DNA of 36,392 nucleotides from Sporosarcina sp. E16_8 (GTDB lineage: Bacteria > Bacillota > Bacilli > Bacillales_A > Planococcaceae). Made by a program: the position numbers and the translations under genes. Shown here piece by piece: positions 1 to 8,873 of the stretch. The notes under the pieces were generated by a model. That model did no database searches. It had not been told where the DNA came from and was given only the letters and a program-made list of their open reading frames with translations. Where the stretch lies: assembly GCF_017347095.1 (NCBI RefSeq), contig NZ_JADPRZ010000036.1, forward strand, positions 1-36,392, in the 5' to 3' direction. Position 1 is the first letter of the stretch. Each line of letters opens with the position of its first letter.

Positions 1-278
1 GCTTATCGCGGGAGGCATCCACAAAGCGTCGAAGCGGTATTAGGAAGAATTCTAATTCTATCCATTGTGTAGGGATTTTTATTACTCGCCTTCGCACTGA
101 TAGATAATGAAATGCTCATTCTCACATAGATTATCTAGCGAAGGCGCGCCTTCGTGGTAGCCTGAGCGATAAGACTGATGAAGGGATGCAGTTCAATCCC
201 TCCCCGGTCTTCTTTCTGGCTTATCGCGGGAGGCATCTACAAAGCGTCGAAGCGGTATTAGCAGGATTTCTAATTCAT
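1..278. repeat. Direct repeat pair with large hairpins, downstream of argS
   Basis: A segment of about 60 bp starting GCTTATCGCGGGAGGCAT occurs at 1-60 and again at 219-278 with few changes. The second copy forms the right arm of a hairpin at about 158-236: GCCTGAGCGATAAG pairs with CTTATCGCGGGAGGC, with an inner stem around AAGGGAT/ATCCCT. Between the copies, CGCCTTCGC (87-95) can pair with GCGAAGGCG (138-146), enclosing AGATAAT/ATTATCT. The same right arm also belongs to a perfect 16-bp palindrome at 139-154, so two structures compete. No gene is visible in 1-432. The left copy is cut by the window edge. This resembles intergenic hairpin repeats of Bacillales; function unknown. Confidence 0.75.
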
Positions 279-377
279 TCCAGGTAGTTGGACTTATTCA
301 GCAGCCTTCCAAAAGCCCTTGTAAAGAGCATACATCGTATTTATTTGTTCAACATGTATAGAGAGAATATCTGCATG

Positions 378-424
378 TGAAAAACGCCACACCTGAGAGA
401 TAACAATCTCTCAAGTGTGGCGTT
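378..424 (-). terminator. Intrinsic terminator of the ywiB-argS unit
   Basis: An 18-bp stem with one mismatch (AACGCCACACTTGAGAGA and its complement) surrounds a 6-nt loop. On the minus strand it is followed by a T-rich run. It lies just past the argS stop codon. Confidence 0.9.
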
Positions 425-432
425 AAATTTTA

Positions 433-2100
433 TTACATCTTTTCCGGAGCAGAAACACCAATAAGTTTCAACGCATTTGCAATTGTCGTGCGCGTGACTG
501 TAATTAGTGCCAGACGTGCTTCCGATAATTCGCGATTATCTGGGTCCAACACTTTTTCTGCGTTGTAGAAACTATGGAATGTAGCGGCTAATTCTTGGAT
601 ATATGTTGCAACGCGGTGCGGTGAACGGATTCTCGCTGAGTCACTGATTACTTGTGGGAAGTCGCCGATTTTTTTCAGTAATTCAAGCTCTTTTTCAGCT
701 TGCAATAAAGAAACATTATCCACAGATGCAGCCATTCCATTGTCATCTGCTTGGCGCAAGATTGATGAAATCCGTGCATGCGCATATTGCGCGTAATATA
801 CAGGGTTTTCATTTGACTGAGAAATCGCAAGGTCTAGGTCGAAGTCCATTTGTGAATCGCTTGAGCGCATTGCGAAGAAATAACGGACTGCGTCCAAGCC
901 AACTTCCTCAACCAATTCACGCAAAGTTACGGCTTTCCCCGTACGCTTGCTCATCTTGAATTTTTCTCCGTCTTTATACAACTGAACCATTTGTACGACG
1001 CCGACTTCTAGCGTGTCGTTGCCGTAACCAAGCGCTTCGATTGCTGCTTTCATGCGCGGAATATAACCGTGGTGATCTGCGCCCCAAATATTGATCAGTT
1101 TATCGAATCCACGGAACAATTTGTCCTCATGGTACGCGATGTCTGGCATCAAATACGTATACGTACCATCGTTTTTAATTAACACACGGTCCTTGTCATC
1201 ACCGAAAGTTGTTGAACGGAACCATGTTGCACCATCTTCTTCAAATACATGGCCATTGGCACGTAATTTATCAAGAGCAACGTCAATTTTACCGTTTTCA
1301 TACAATGACGTTTCAGAGAACCAGACATCAAATGACACACGGAAATTGGCAAGGTCTGTCTTTAGTTTCTCTAATTCATGATCAAGGCCGTATTGGCGGA
1401 AGAATGCATAACGCTCTTCATCTGGCGTGTGAACGTACTTATCGCCATATTCAGCTGCCAGCATTTTTCCGATATTAATAATGTCAGGCCCTTGGTAGCC
1501 GTCTTCCGGCATTTCTTTATCCAAACCGAGTGCTTGGAAATATCGTGCCTCAACAGAAATAGCCAGGTTGTGCACTTGTTTACCCGCATCGTTAATGTAG
1601 TATTCGCGCGCTACATCGTAGCCAGCGAAATCGAGAACGTTGGATAGAGAATCGCCAAGAGAAGCTCCGCGTGCATGACCAAGGTGAAGATCACCTGTTG
1701 GATTGGCAGAAACGAATTCAACTTGGACTTTTTGTTTATTGCCGAAGTTTGAACGGCCGTAGTTCTCGCCTTGCTCAAGAACAGTCTTGACAATGTCACC
1801 TAAGTAATCCGTTTTTAATTTGATATTGATAAAACCAGGACCTGCAATCTCAATTGATTCAATTGATGTGCCATCTGTATTTAATTTTTCAATAATCGCT
1901 TCCGCAATCGCACGCGGTGGCTTTTTCGCTAATTTTGTCAATTGCATAGCAATGTTCGTCGCATAATCACCATTGTCTTTATTATTCGGCGTTTCAAGCA
2001 TAATGTCTGGTATAGCCGTTTCATCTGCCAACCCCGCATCAATTACAGCTTGGCGCAGCGCTGTTTTCACCTCGTGTTGAATCTGTTCTACCGCGTTCAT
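433..2100 (-). CDS. argS: Arginyl-tRNA synthetase
   Basis: Class I aminoacyl-tRNA synthetase that charges tRNA-Arg with arginine using ATP in the cytoplasm. At 555 aa it has the usual family length. Residues 1-100 form the ArgRS-specific N-terminal Add1 domain that recognises the tRNA D-loop. The class I signature appears as HLGH at 139-142, within [15 protein letters not shown]. The KMSKS loop is KMSKR at 382-386. The C-terminal part, from about residue 430 and including [12 protein letters not shown], is the DALR-type anticodon-binding helical domain. The ATG overlaps the ywiB stop as ATGA, so the two genes are probably translationally coupled. The ywiB-argS order is conserved in Bacillus. 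A strong terminator follows. Confidence 0.98.
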   Translation of the reverse strand: MNAVEQIQHEVKTALRQAVIDAGLADETAIPDIMLETPNNKDNGDYATNIAMQLTKLAKKPPRAIAEAIIEKLNTDGTSIESIEIAGPGFINIKLKTDYLGDIVKTVLEQGENYGRSNFGNKQKVQVEFVSANPTGDLHLGHARGASLGDSLSNVLDFAGYDVAREYYINDAGKQVHNLAISVEARYFQALGLDKEMPEDGYQGPDIINIGKMLAAEYGDKYVHTPDEERYAFFRQYGLDHELEKLKTDLANFRVSFDVWFSETSLYENGKIDVALDKLRANGHVFEEDGATWFRSTTFGDDKDRVLIKNDGTYTYLMPDIAYHEDKLFRGFDKLINIWGADHHGYIPRMKAAIEALGYGNDTLEVGVVQMVQLYKDGEKFKMSKRTGKAVTLRELVEEVGLDAVRYFFAMRSSDSQMDFDLDLAISQSNENPVYYAQYAHARISSILRQADDNGMAASVDNVSLLQAEKELELLKKIGDFPQVISDSARIRSPHRVATYIQELAATFHSFYNAEKVLDPDNRELSEARLALITVTRTTIANALKLIGVSAPEKM

Positions 2101-2540
2101 ATTGTTCCCTCCGTGTATGTAATAGTCAGTTCGTATGTTCCGAGAAGTGATCCTTCTGCAAGCAAATCATAGTTCACATTGAAGCGTCCGCCCGAATTAT
2201 CCTTTTGCTCTGTAAAATCGAGCTTGCCCGTTTTAACAACTAAGTCAAACGTCGCTGGCCCACTGCCATAGGTTCCTGGTCGTTCACCTGCTGCAACAAA
2301 CGGCAACCGCATCGTAACAGCACCGCGACGCATAATGAGTGCGTCTGTAGAATCCAATTTAACAATTGTTTGAATCGACTTTCCACTTTGTTGTTCTTCA
2401 TATTTCAAATAAGATTTGCCTGCTTTTTCTATCAACAAACCTTTTGCACTCAATTCATGCTTCTCCTCGTCTTGGCCCGGATGGCGAATTGACGAATGGA
2501 GCTTAATCGTTACATATCGCTCTTTCTCCCGCGATTCCAT
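2097..2540 (-). CDS. ywiB: YwiB-like DUF1934 beta-barrel protein
   Basis: A 147 aa soluble protein with no signal peptide or membrane segment. Alternating hydrophobic and polar stretches ([44 protein letters not shown]) fit the calycin-like beta barrel of the DUF1934/YwiB family. Its position directly upstream of argS, with a 4-base stop/start overlap, matches the B. subtilis locus, and this supports the name. No catalytic motif is visible and the biochemical role is unknown. The ATG has an AGGACAG-like ribosome site about 8 bases upstream. It is divergent from pbpG, so promoters for both directions should lie between 2541 and 2699. Confidence 0.9.
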   Translation of the reverse strand: MESREKERYVTIKLHSSIRHPGQDEEKHELSAKGLLIEKAGKSYLKYEEQQSGKSIQTIVKLDSTDALIMRRGAVTMRLPFVAAGERPGTYGSGPATFDLVVKTGKLDFTEQKDNSGGRFNVNYDLLAEGSLLGTYELTITYTEGTI

Positions 2541-2699
2541 ATACTCACTGTCCTTTTCATGAAAACATCTTCTTATTATATCCTTTTTACGACCTACATT
2601 TCAATCTATCCGAGCATTGCATGTTTTTACGCGCGTTCCGTTTAATCTCTTTCCAAGCGTCGCATACTAGATGCAATGATATGGACGGGACGGGATCGT

Positions 2700-4757
2700 A
2701 TGCAACGGACAGTGTATGTGAAACAGAAAAAGAGACGCTCGGCGTTACGACGGCTGTTGCTGCTAACCGTCACGATGATAATGGCGGTGCTGACTATCTT
2801 CCTATCGCTCAGGCTTTATGCTCAAATTACAGGCGCACCTTCTTTAAGCGTGCCAAAAGCTTCTGTCTTTCTTGATAAAGACGGCAGGCAAATTGGCGAC
2901 CGGTTTTCCGCAGAACGACGGTACTGGGTTGATCTCGATGCCATGTCACCGTTTCTAATCGATGCAGTAATTGCAACGGAAGACAAGAATTTTTATACCC
3001 ACAACGGTTTTGATTATAGACGGATTGCTGGTGCTCTTTTAAAAGATGCCAAATCCGGGCGCAAAGTAGAAGGAGCCAGCACAATTACCATGCAATATGC
3101 GAAAAACTTGTATTTGACGTTTGAAAAGACGTGGAAACGGAAAATCACTGAAGCACTTTACGCCTATCGAATGGAAATATTTTATGAAAAAGATGTCATC
3201 TTGGAAGGCTATTTGAATACTGTTTACTTCGGACATGGCATGTATGGTGTCGAGGCGGCAAGTAAATTTTATTTTGGAAAGTCAGCAAAAGATCTGACGT
3301 TGGAAGAGTCTGCTGTTATTACGGCCATCGCGAAAGGGCCTTCGGTTTATTCGCCTATTGAAAATCCCGAGAAATCGAGGGAACGAACATTGCTAGTGCT
3401 GTCACTTATGGAGGCGCAAGGGTATATTACTGCACGTCAAGAAGAGCGAGCAACGAACGAACAAATTACGTTAAAAAACCGTGAATGGGCTGACTCTAAA
3501 CGCGTTGCCCCTTACTTTTTGGATGAAGTTTGGCGTGAGGCTGAAAAAGTACTCGCTGCGAAAGGACGCTCTCCTGCAGAGGGCGGTTGGACGATCCGGA
3601 CAACGCTAGACCCACTTCACCAACAGGTCGCCGAAGAAATGATTACCAAATGGATGCCGGACAGCGGGTTACAAGTTGGGTTCATGTCGATTGAAACTGG
3701 AACGGGTGCAATCACATCGCTCGTCGGCGGCATGAATTATACCGAAAGTCCTTTCAACCGGGCGACTCAAGCAAAGCGCCAACCTGGCTCTGCGATGAAA
3801 CCAATTCTATATGCAGCTGCACTCGAAGACGGGTTCAGTCCACTGACGTTTTTATCGACTGAAAAGACCATTTTCACTTACGATGAAGGTCGCTCGACGT
3901 ATGAACCGAACAATGTGAACGGGAAATTTGCCGGCCATCCTATCTCGCTTGCACAAGCACTGGCGATTTCCGATAATATTTACGCCGTAAAAACGCTTGA
4001 AGATATCGGTTATAAGAAATTTAGTAAAATGGCTGAACGTCTAGGCGTCAATGGTAAATTCCCGGAATCTCCTGCAACGGCACTCGGTACCTCGCTTGTA
4101 ACGCTTTCTGACATGACGAATGCCTATAACCGAATTGCTTCAGGCGGTATCGAAACAGTCCCAACGACGATTCTATCCATATCGGATGCAGAAGGTAAAA
4201 CGGTCTATGAACATCCGAAGAAGAGCAAGAAACATGTCATCAGTGAACAGGATGCATTTGTCCTCACTCATCTAATGACTGGAATGTTCGATCCTGTGTT
4301 CAACGATTATTCTTCCGCCACTGGATTATCCATGCGCCAAAAACAGACGCAGCCCTATGCGGCAAAATCTGGAACGACGATTTCAGATCAATACTTAATT
4401 GGCTACACCCCCTCACTAACAGCGGGGATTTGGACCGGATACGACGTTGGAAAGCAACTGACCGACATGACGGATAAAGCGGCGTCCAAAAAAATATGGA
4501 TCGACTTCATGGAGACTGTCAATCGCAGCACTCCACCCGAACCATTCATCCCTCCGAAGGGAGTCAATGGTGTCATCATCGACGTCGACACAGGTGGGAT
4601 TGCAGTAAATGGATGCGAGAAACAGCGGCTCGTTTATGTTAAAGAGAAGGATATGCCTCAAAAGTTATGTACGGACAAAGCACTTCGGGAACAGCGCTCA
4701 GTGGGCGAAACCGATGGCAAGAAGTTCGAACTGTTTCCATTTTCGTTTTTTGAGTGA
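2700..4757 (+). CDS. pbpG: Class A penicillin-binding protein, PbpG-like
   Basis: Bifunctional peptidoglycan synthase (685 aa from this start) anchored by one N-terminal membrane segment behind a Lys/Arg-rich tail. Residue numbers here count from the upstream ATG at 2676. The GT51 transglycosylase domain carries the catalytic Glu in EDKNFYTHNGFD (102 on) and later STITMQYAKN and EGYLNTVYFG. The transpeptidase domain has SxxK (S372-K375), SDN (432-434) and KSG (564-566). Start choice: the ATG at 2700 follows a GGACGGGACGGG purine stretch, whereas 2676 has no ribosome site. PbpG (PBP2d) of B. subtilis lies near argS and ywhD and is made in the forespore. The same role in spore germ-cell-wall synthesis is inferred from order and length. 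Confidence 0.93.
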   Translation: MQRTVYVKQKKRRSALRRLLLLTVTMIMAVLTIFLSLRLYAQITGAPSLSVPKASVFLDKDGRQIGDRFSAERRYWVDLDAMSPFLIDAVIATEDKNFYTHNGFDYRRIAGALLKDAKSGRKVEGASTITMQYAKNLYLTFEKTWKRKITEALYAYRMEIFYEKDVILEGYLNTVYFGHGMYGVEAASKFYFGKSAKDLTLEESAVITAIAKGPSVYSPIENPEKSRERTLLVLSLMEAQGYITARQEERATNEQITLKNREWADSKRVAPYFLDEVWREAEKVLAAKGRSPAEGGWTIRTTLDPLHQQVAEEMITKWMPDSGLQVGFMSIETGTGAITSLVGGMNYTESPFNRATQAKRQPGSAMKPILYAAALEDGFSPLTFLSTEKTIFTYDEGRSTYEPNNVNGKFAGHPISLAQALAISDNIYAVKTLEDIGYKKFSKMAERLGVNGKFPESPATALGTSLVTLSDMTNAYNRIASGGIETVPTTILSISDAEGKTVYEHPKKSKKHVISEQDAFVLTHLMTGMFDPVFNDYSSATGLSMRQKQTQPYAAKSGTTISDQYLIGYTPSLTAGIWTGYDVGKQLTDMTDKAASKKIWIDFMETVNRSTPPEPFIPPKGVNGVIIDVDTGGIAVNGCEKQRLVYVKEKDMPQKLCTDKALREQRSVGETDGKKFELFPFSFFE

Positions 4758-4769
4758 GTTGGATTGAGT

Positions 4770-4907
4770 TTTATGATTGGTTGGCGCGGGATTATGATCG
4801 GTAGGCGATGCTTTATGATCGCTTCGCGCGGGATATGATCGGTGGGCGATGGTTTATGATCGCTTCGCGCGAGATATGATCGGTAGGCGATGCTTTATGA
4901 TCGCTTC
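4770..4907. repeat. Tandem array, 41-42 bp unit made of two ~20.5-bp halves
   Basis: The core TATGATCG recurs with its ATG at 4773 (variant TATGATTG), 4794, 4815, 4835, 4856, 4876 and 4897. The spacings are 21, 21, 20, 21, 20 and 21 bases. Alternating tails (CTTCGCGCGGGA and GTAGGCGATGCT) make a 41-bp unit present about 3.3 times. The array sits between the pbpG stop and a bidirectional terminator, where convergent pbpG and ywhD meet. It does not encode a credible protein. Confidence 0.88.
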
Positions 4908-4928
4908 TCTCCCTAATTCATCAAAATC

Positions 4929-4976
4929 AAAAAAGCTTTCCTCTCCCAAATTAATTCGGGGGAGGAAAGCTTTTTT
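4929..4976. terminator. Bidirectional terminator between pbpG and ywhD
   Basis: AAAAAAGCTTTCCTCTCCC pairs with GGGGGAGGAAAGCTTTTTT around a loop of about 10 nt. A-runs on the left and T-runs on the right make it usable from both strands. Confidence 0.9.
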
Positions 4977-5159
4977 ACCGTTCAAGGCGTCCTGCTAAAT
5001 GATGTATCACGCTTGGGTTTGTTTGACACGGTATTCATCAGGAAATGCACGATTCCGGTTGTCCTAGCTTACAATCGCAAGCAGTGATTTCAGTGTACTG
5101 CCTTTCAGGCCCACATTCAACCTCGGAATGAGAAGTATGCGGAATTTGTCGCTTTTTGT
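4977..5159. other. Intergenic stretch, nothing recognised
   Basis: No convincing ORF, hairpin or promoter is visible between the pbpG terminator and the 3' end of ywhD. Together with the array and terminator before it, this makes a 400-base gap without genes. Confidence 0.5.
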
Positions 5160-5690
5160 TCACAACTGTGGCGAATCAACACTCAAATCGATATGCAGTT
5201 TCGGTTCACTTCTATCCCACATATCCTTATTATGAGCAGCAAGGAAGTCAGCTAAAATCTGCTTTGATTTATCATCCATATGATCAACTATGATATTCCG
5301 CTTCATCGATTTATCCATCCGATTAACGTGATCAGCGAGCACTTTATACCCCCGACGTTTTTCACGATTGACGATCATTTCACACGCTGTAACGCCTGCA
5401 TAATAAGGGCCCTGCTGGCGGAAATCAATTGTGACCCAGACAAGCCAGTACGCTTTGCCGCCTTCTGAATCTTCGCGGTTCAACGTAAATTTGACGCCGC
5501 GCTCCGTGTCGCTCCTGGCATGCATCGCACCTATTTCAATGCGTGCAACGCCTTCTTCGACGTCGATAATGACAGGTGACACGTTTTCAAGTGACAACGA
5601 ACCAATCCCATATCCGCCATGACCGTCAGTCGGATCGTCCTTTATAATTGTGAAACCCAATTTCTGTTTCGGTTTATTTTCATTTGTCAT
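5160..5690 (-). CDS. ywhD: YwhD family protein
   Basis: A 176 aa soluble protein without membrane segments. It begins with a polar tail, then GFTIIKDDPTDGHGGYGIGS and a beta-rich middle, then YYAGVTACEMIVNREKRRGYKVLADHVNRMD. It is recognised as YwhD by overall sequence and by its place beside pbpG and ywhB, as in B. subtilis. No enzymatic motif is evident and no function is established that I can name. The start is well supported: GGAGGGG lies about 8 bases before the ATG. It is convergent with pbpG and divergent from the tautomerase gene, with only 68 bases between the two start codons. Confidence 0.88.
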   Translation of the reverse strand: MTNENKPKQKLGFTIIKDDPTDGHGGYGIGSLSLENVSPVIIDVEEGVARIEIGAMHARSDTERGVKFTLNREDSEGGKAYWLVWVTIDFRQQGPYYAGVTACEMIVNREKRRGYKVLADHVNRMDKSMKRNIIVDHMDDKSKQILADFLAAHNKDMWDRSEPKLHIDLSVDSPQL

Positions 5691-5758
5691 TTATTCGTCC
5701 CCTCCAAATCTGATACTATGTATACTATACCCAATATATACAGAGAGGGGGAAATGTA
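5691..5758. promoter_or_regulatory. Divergent promoter region, ywhD / ywhB
   Basis: This 68-base gap must hold signals for both genes. It contains an AT-rich stretch at 5713-5740 with the TATACT hexamer at 5721 and a GTATAC palindrome. No good -35 element could be assigned for either direction, so only the region is called. Confidence 0.4.
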
Positions 5759-5944
5759 ATGCCAATCGTAACTGTGAAAATGTTGGAAGGTCGTACAGAT
5801 GAACAAAAACGTGCGCTTTGCGAAAGAGTGACAGAAGCCGTCGCTGAAACAACAGGTGCACCTGCTCAAAATGTTTCTGTCATCATTGAAGAAATGTCGA
5901 AAAGCCATTACTCTGTCGCTGGAAAACGTCTAAGTGATCAATAA
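5759..5944 (+). CDS. ywhB: 4-oxalocrotonate tautomerase family enzyme
   Basis: A 61 aa protein beginning MPIVTVKMLEGRT. The proline after the initiator Met is the catalytic base of the tautomerase superfamily and is exposed by Met removal. KRALCERVTEAVAETTGAP followed by NVSVIIEEMS is the canonical beta-alpha-beta fold of this small family (usually 60-65 aa, working as hexamers). Arg12 is in the place of the conserved Arg11 region of 4-OT. Family members ketonise 2-hydroxymuconate or related enols; the natural substrate here is unknown. The ribosome site AGAGGGGG lies 8 bases upstream. Synteny with ywhD matches B. subtilis ywhB. A repeat element and a bidirectional terminator follow. Confidence 0.93.
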   Translation: MPIVTVKMLEGRTDEQKRALCERVTEAVAETTGAPAQNVSVIIEEMSKSHYSVAGKRLSDQ

Positions 5945-5946
5945 AC

Positions 5947-6018
5947 AAAAGCGGAAGCGCCTTTAAATGGTGCACAGCCTAAGTTCGCCATGCCCTGAGG
6001 CGACTGAAGCTAGACACT
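5947..6018 (+). repeat. Dispersed repeat, short copy (AAAAGCGG family)
   Basis: It starts AAAAGCGGAAGCGCC three bases after the ywhB stop and ends GCGACTGAAGCTAGACAC. The head and tail match the fuller copy at 33550-33727, but the middle is missing. It lies in opposite orientation to the copy at 6117-6234, so the two bracket a terminator. Confidence 0.75.
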
Positions 6019-6056
6019 ATTCCGTGTAGGAAAACGTATACTTACAAATCCATAAA

Positions 6057-6111
6057 CAAAAAGGCTGCCCCATGACGGAAAATTTCCGCACCAATGGGAC
6101 AGCCTTTTTTA
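6057..6111. terminator. Bidirectional terminator between ywhB and ywgA
   Basis: AAAAAGGCTGCCCCAT pairs with ATGGGACAGCCTTTTT. The apical part holds a second palindrome, CGGAAAATTTCCG. A-runs and T-runs on both sides allow use from both strands. Confidence 0.88.
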
Positions 6112-6116
6112 TTATT

Positions 6117-6234
6117 GTCCAGACTCCAAGCGTCAGCCCCTCGAGTCGCTTCTGTCCTAAAGATAAAGACAAAAAGCGTCTTTATCTTAGGCCTTTCAGC
6201 GCTTTTCGGGGCTTAGCGACGCTTTCCGCTTTTC
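6117..6234 (-). repeat. Dispersed repeat, inverted copy (AAAAGCGG family)
   Basis: Read on the minus strand it runs from AAAAGCGGAAAGCGTCGC through CCCCGAAAAGCGCTG, then a long hairpin (CTAAGATAAAGACGC and its complement), then AGCGACTCGAGGGGCT. The order of blocks is the same as in the copy at 33550-33727. It abuts the 3' end of ywgA. Confidence 0.8.
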
Positions 6235-6235
6235 T

Positions 6236-6742
6236 TTATTGAACTGCGTACGTTTGCATTTCACTGATGAATTCAAATGCAGCCGTCATCTCTTCCACAG
6301 TGAAGTTCAGTTTACTTTTCACGATAAGAACCTTAGCGATCTGCTCATCCTTGTCAAGTTGATCGAAGTACAGCAATGTCGAAACGAGTTCGAGGAAACG
6401 GGAACTCTTGGCGTTCATGCTGTCGATGCAGGTTCCTAGCATTGCATGGGCATCATCTGCCATTTCTAGGAACCCTTCCCCCTCGCCTGTCACTCGATAG
6501 CTGTATTGGACGTACGATCCTTTGTCCGTGCACCGTTCAGCCAGAAACCCCATCGCGCACAGTTCCTCGATCCGCAACGTTAATTCCTCAGAATAGGGTC
6601 CGTACATGTGAAGCTCATATTTTTCAGCGAAAGGGAAATTCATCTTTTTCGCGATATAAATCATTTTCTGTAATTTTTTTCTGCCAGTGACTTCATTCGC
6701 CATTGAGATGAATTGTACAATTCTAGCGTGTTCTTGCAACAA
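6236..6742 (-). CDS. ywgA: YwgA family protein
   Basis: A 168 aa soluble protein. GRKKLQKMIYIAKKM followed by YGPYSEELTLRIEELCAMGFL is the hallmark of the YwgA family and suggests a winged-helix-like fold; the role is unknown. The start codon is TTG at 6742 (a second TTG follows at 6739). AGGTG, overlapping the ywfO stop codon, acts as ribosome site, so translation is probably coupled to ywfO, which ends 11 bases upstream. The N-terminus MLQEHAR agrees with what I recall of the B. subtilis protein. A dispersed repeat begins right after the stop. Confidence 0.9.
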   Translation of the reverse strand: MLQEHARIVQFISMANEVTGRKKLQKMIYIAKKMNFPFAEKYELHMYGPYSEELTLRIEELCAMGFLAERCTDKGSYVQYSYRVTGEGEGFLEMADDAHAMLGTCIDSMNAKSSRFLELVSTLLYFDQLDKDEQIAKVLIVKSKLNFTVEEMTAAFEFISEMQTYAVQ

Positions 6743-6753
6743 CTTATCGACAC

Positions 6754-8052
6754 CTAACCTTTCAGCATGTGTAAAATCCGTCCGTATAAAGGATTCTTTG
6801 CTTTCCCTGCTTCCAAAACATCTTCCGGAAAATAGATTTTATGATCTGTTCGTCTTTTACCTGAAATCGCGTCTACGACATCAGATGAACGTGACAACTC
6901 GCTCAGGTCACCATTTTTCATTTGCAAATAAATTGGTAAGCGTTCGTTTTCTTCACCTGGGCCATAAAAATCATAGGGTAAATCCGACGACGAATCCGTA
7001 ACAAGATAATAGGCCGGATCGATTCCTGCTTCCTTAAATAACTGCTCGAGTTCACCGATTTTCCGGTATTCTGTTGCCGGATCAAATTCCGCATACTGGA
7101 ACAATCTTCTATTGATAAAACGATAGCAAAGGTCAGACAAAATCGCGTCTTCTTCCTTCATCCAAATCTGAAAATACGTCATTAATATATTTTCATCGAG
7201 GGCAATATAATCCTCAAGTACAAATGTCTTGTCGAAAAACGAATGGAAGTGGGTCGGCTCTTGTTTAAAGATATATCCACTTGCATGTAACTGTTTTGCG
7301 CGATGTAATATCTTTGTCAAAATAACTTCAGCACTACGTGACACTGGATGGAAATAGACTTGCCAATACATCTGGTAACGACTCATAATATAGTCTTCCA
7401 CTGCGTGCATGCCGCTATATTTGATAACCGCCTGTTCTTCTGTAGGGCGCATGACACGTAGAATCCGTTCCATGTCAAAATGACCGTATGACACTCCAGT
7501 AAAATAAGCGTCACGCTGTAAATAATCCATCCGGTCGGCGTCTATTTGACTTGAAATCAGGCTGACTACGAGTTTATCCGGATAGGTTTTCCCGATTATA
7601 TCAGCCACTTTTTGCGGGAAATCGGGTGCCACGCGGCGTAATACAGCATTCACTTCCGTGTCCCCTAGCAAAATGGCTTGCGTAAATTGTTCATGATCAA
7701 GATCGAACACTTTTTCAAAGGCGTGTGAAAACGGACCGTGCCCGAGGTCATGCAGCAATGCCGCACACATCGTCACTAGACGTTCCTCATTGTTCCATTC
7801 AGGCCTACCGCTGAAACCGTCGTCAATGATGCGCCTGACGATTTCATAGACCCCGAGCGAATGGTGGAACCTACTATGCTCCGCCCCATGAAATACGAGA
7901 TACGTTGTGCCTAGCTGTTTGATCCGGCGAAGGCGCTGAAATTCACTTGTGCCAATAACGTCCCAAATCACTTTATCGCGCACGTGAATATAGCGATGCA
8001 CAGGATCTTTGAAAACTTTTTCTTCGACCAGTTTCTCATCTTTGTATTCCAT
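6754..8052 (-). CDS. ywfO: HD-domain phosphohydrolase, YwfO-like
   Basis: A 432 aa cytoplasmic HD-superfamily protein. The metal-binding signature is visible as HHSLGVYE (63 on), HDLGHGPFSHAFE (H101, D102) and a downstream Asp in SQIDADRMDYLQRDAYFTG. This order (H...HD...D) and the DRMDYLQRDAYFTGV segment are typical of dNTP triphosphohydrolases of the SAMHD1/EF1143 type. A role in dGTP or dNTP hydrolysis is therefore inferred from family, not shown for this protein. The ATG has GGAGGTG at ideal spacing. It is transcribed with ywgA. Its upstream gap to rsfA (divergent) contains TATACT, a possible -10 for ywfO. Confidence 0.93.
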   Translation of the reverse strand: MEYKDEKLVEEKVFKDPVHRYIHVRDKVIWDVIGTSEFQRLRRIKQLGTTYLVFHGAEHSRFHHSLGVYEIVRRIIDDGFSGRPEWNNEERLVTMCAALLHDLGHGPFSHAFEKVFDLDHEQFTQAILLGDTEVNAVLRRVAPDFPQKVADIIGKTYPDKLVVSLISSQIDADRMDYLQRDAYFTGVSYGHFDMERILRVMRPTEEQAVIKYSGMHAVEDYIMSRYQMYWQVYFHPVSRSAEVILTKILHRAKQLHASGYIFKQEPTHFHSFFDKTFVLEDYIALDENILMTYFQIWMKEEDAILSDLCYRFINRRLFQYAEFDPATEYRKIGELEQLFKEAGIDPAYYLVTDSSSDLPYDFYGPGEENERLPIYLQMKNGDLSELSRSSDVVDAISGKRRTDHKIYFPEDVLEAGKAKNPLYGRILHMLKG

Positions 8053-8234
8053 AGTGCACCTCCGTCAACTCATTCCCTTTAGTATAATGGTAAAAATGGT
8101 TCGTAGGAAGATGGAAAAAGGTTCATTTGAGTGAAAAAGAGATAGAATGCTTTTTTCATTATGAATAAAGTAACGAAATCCTGTCCACACTGACCGTAGA
8201 AAGAGACTATGAACATATGACTGGAGGCACGGAG

Positions 8235-8873
8235 ATGGTGAAAGTTAGACAGGATGCTTGGATCGAAGAAAACGATACTTTATTGGCCGACACAGTACTG
8301 CGACATGTCCGAGAAGGTAGCACACAACTTAGCGCTTTCGAAGAAGTTGGGGACGCGCTCAACAGGACGGCAGCGGCTTGCGGGTTCAGATGGAACGCAG
8401 TAGTGAGACGTGATTATGAAAAAGAGCTATCGGATGCGAAGAAAGAACGCAAACAAGCAATACGTGTCCTTGGAAAAGACTTTAAACGACGGGGTCAACA
8501 ATTATATAGCCCTTCGCAAGGACAAGAGGAAGAACAAAAGATTTCCGTTCCGTTATCTGCACTCTCACTCGATACAGTTATCGCATTTCTTGTACGCATG
8601 CATCACACAGGCTTGGGAGATAACGAGTCACTTCGCTGGAGGCAAACTGCTAAAATCGCGAATGAAAAGTCGGAGCAACTCCAAAAAGAAATCGAAAAAC
8701 TTCAACAGGAAAATAAAACCTTACGCGCCGATTACGAACAATTTGTTCAAATCATGAACCGCGCACGCCGTCTCGTCACGCTAGATGATGACGCTGATCG
8801 CACAGCGCCGGTATTCAAAATGGAGCAAAATGGCAACCTAGTTTCAAAAGAGCCGCCCGTCAATCATCATTGA
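8235..8873 (+). CDS. rsfA: Prespore-specific transcription regulator RsfA
   Basis: A 212 aa regulator. The N-terminal Myb/SANT-like segment, RQDAWIEENDTLLADTVLRH then TQLSAFEEVGDALNRTAAACGFRWNAVVR, is characteristic of the RsfA/YlbO family. A C-terminal coiled coil follows (SEQLQKEIEKLQQENKTLRADYEQF). In B. subtilis RsfA is made under sigma-F and tunes forespore gene expression. The same role here is by homology and by the conserved place between ywfO and lipL. Start choice: an ATG at 8217 is in frame, but GGAGG lies inside that extension, 7 bases before the ATG at 8235, so 8235 is preferred. Somewhat shorter than the B. subtilis protein, mostly at the C-terminus. The stop codon sits inside the terminator hairpin. 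Confidence 0.93.
   Translation: MVKVRQDAWIEENDTLLADTVLRHVREGSTQLSAFEEVGDALNRTAAACGFRWNAVVRRDYEKELSDAKKERKQAIRVLGKDFKRRGQQLYSPSQGQEEEQKISVPLSALSLDTVIAFLVRMHHTGLGDNESLRWRQTAKIANEKSEQLQKEIEKLQQENKTLRADYEQFVQIMNRARRLVTLDDDADRTAPVFKMEQNGNLVSKEPPVNHH

Noticed and set aside
1..432. tRNA or other structured RNA gene
   Set aside because: The stems are repeat hairpins; no cloverleaf or known RNA core is present.
2600..2699. Sigma-F promoter for pbpG
   Set aside because: Expected from B. subtilis, but no pair of hexamers with correct spacing could be picked by eye.
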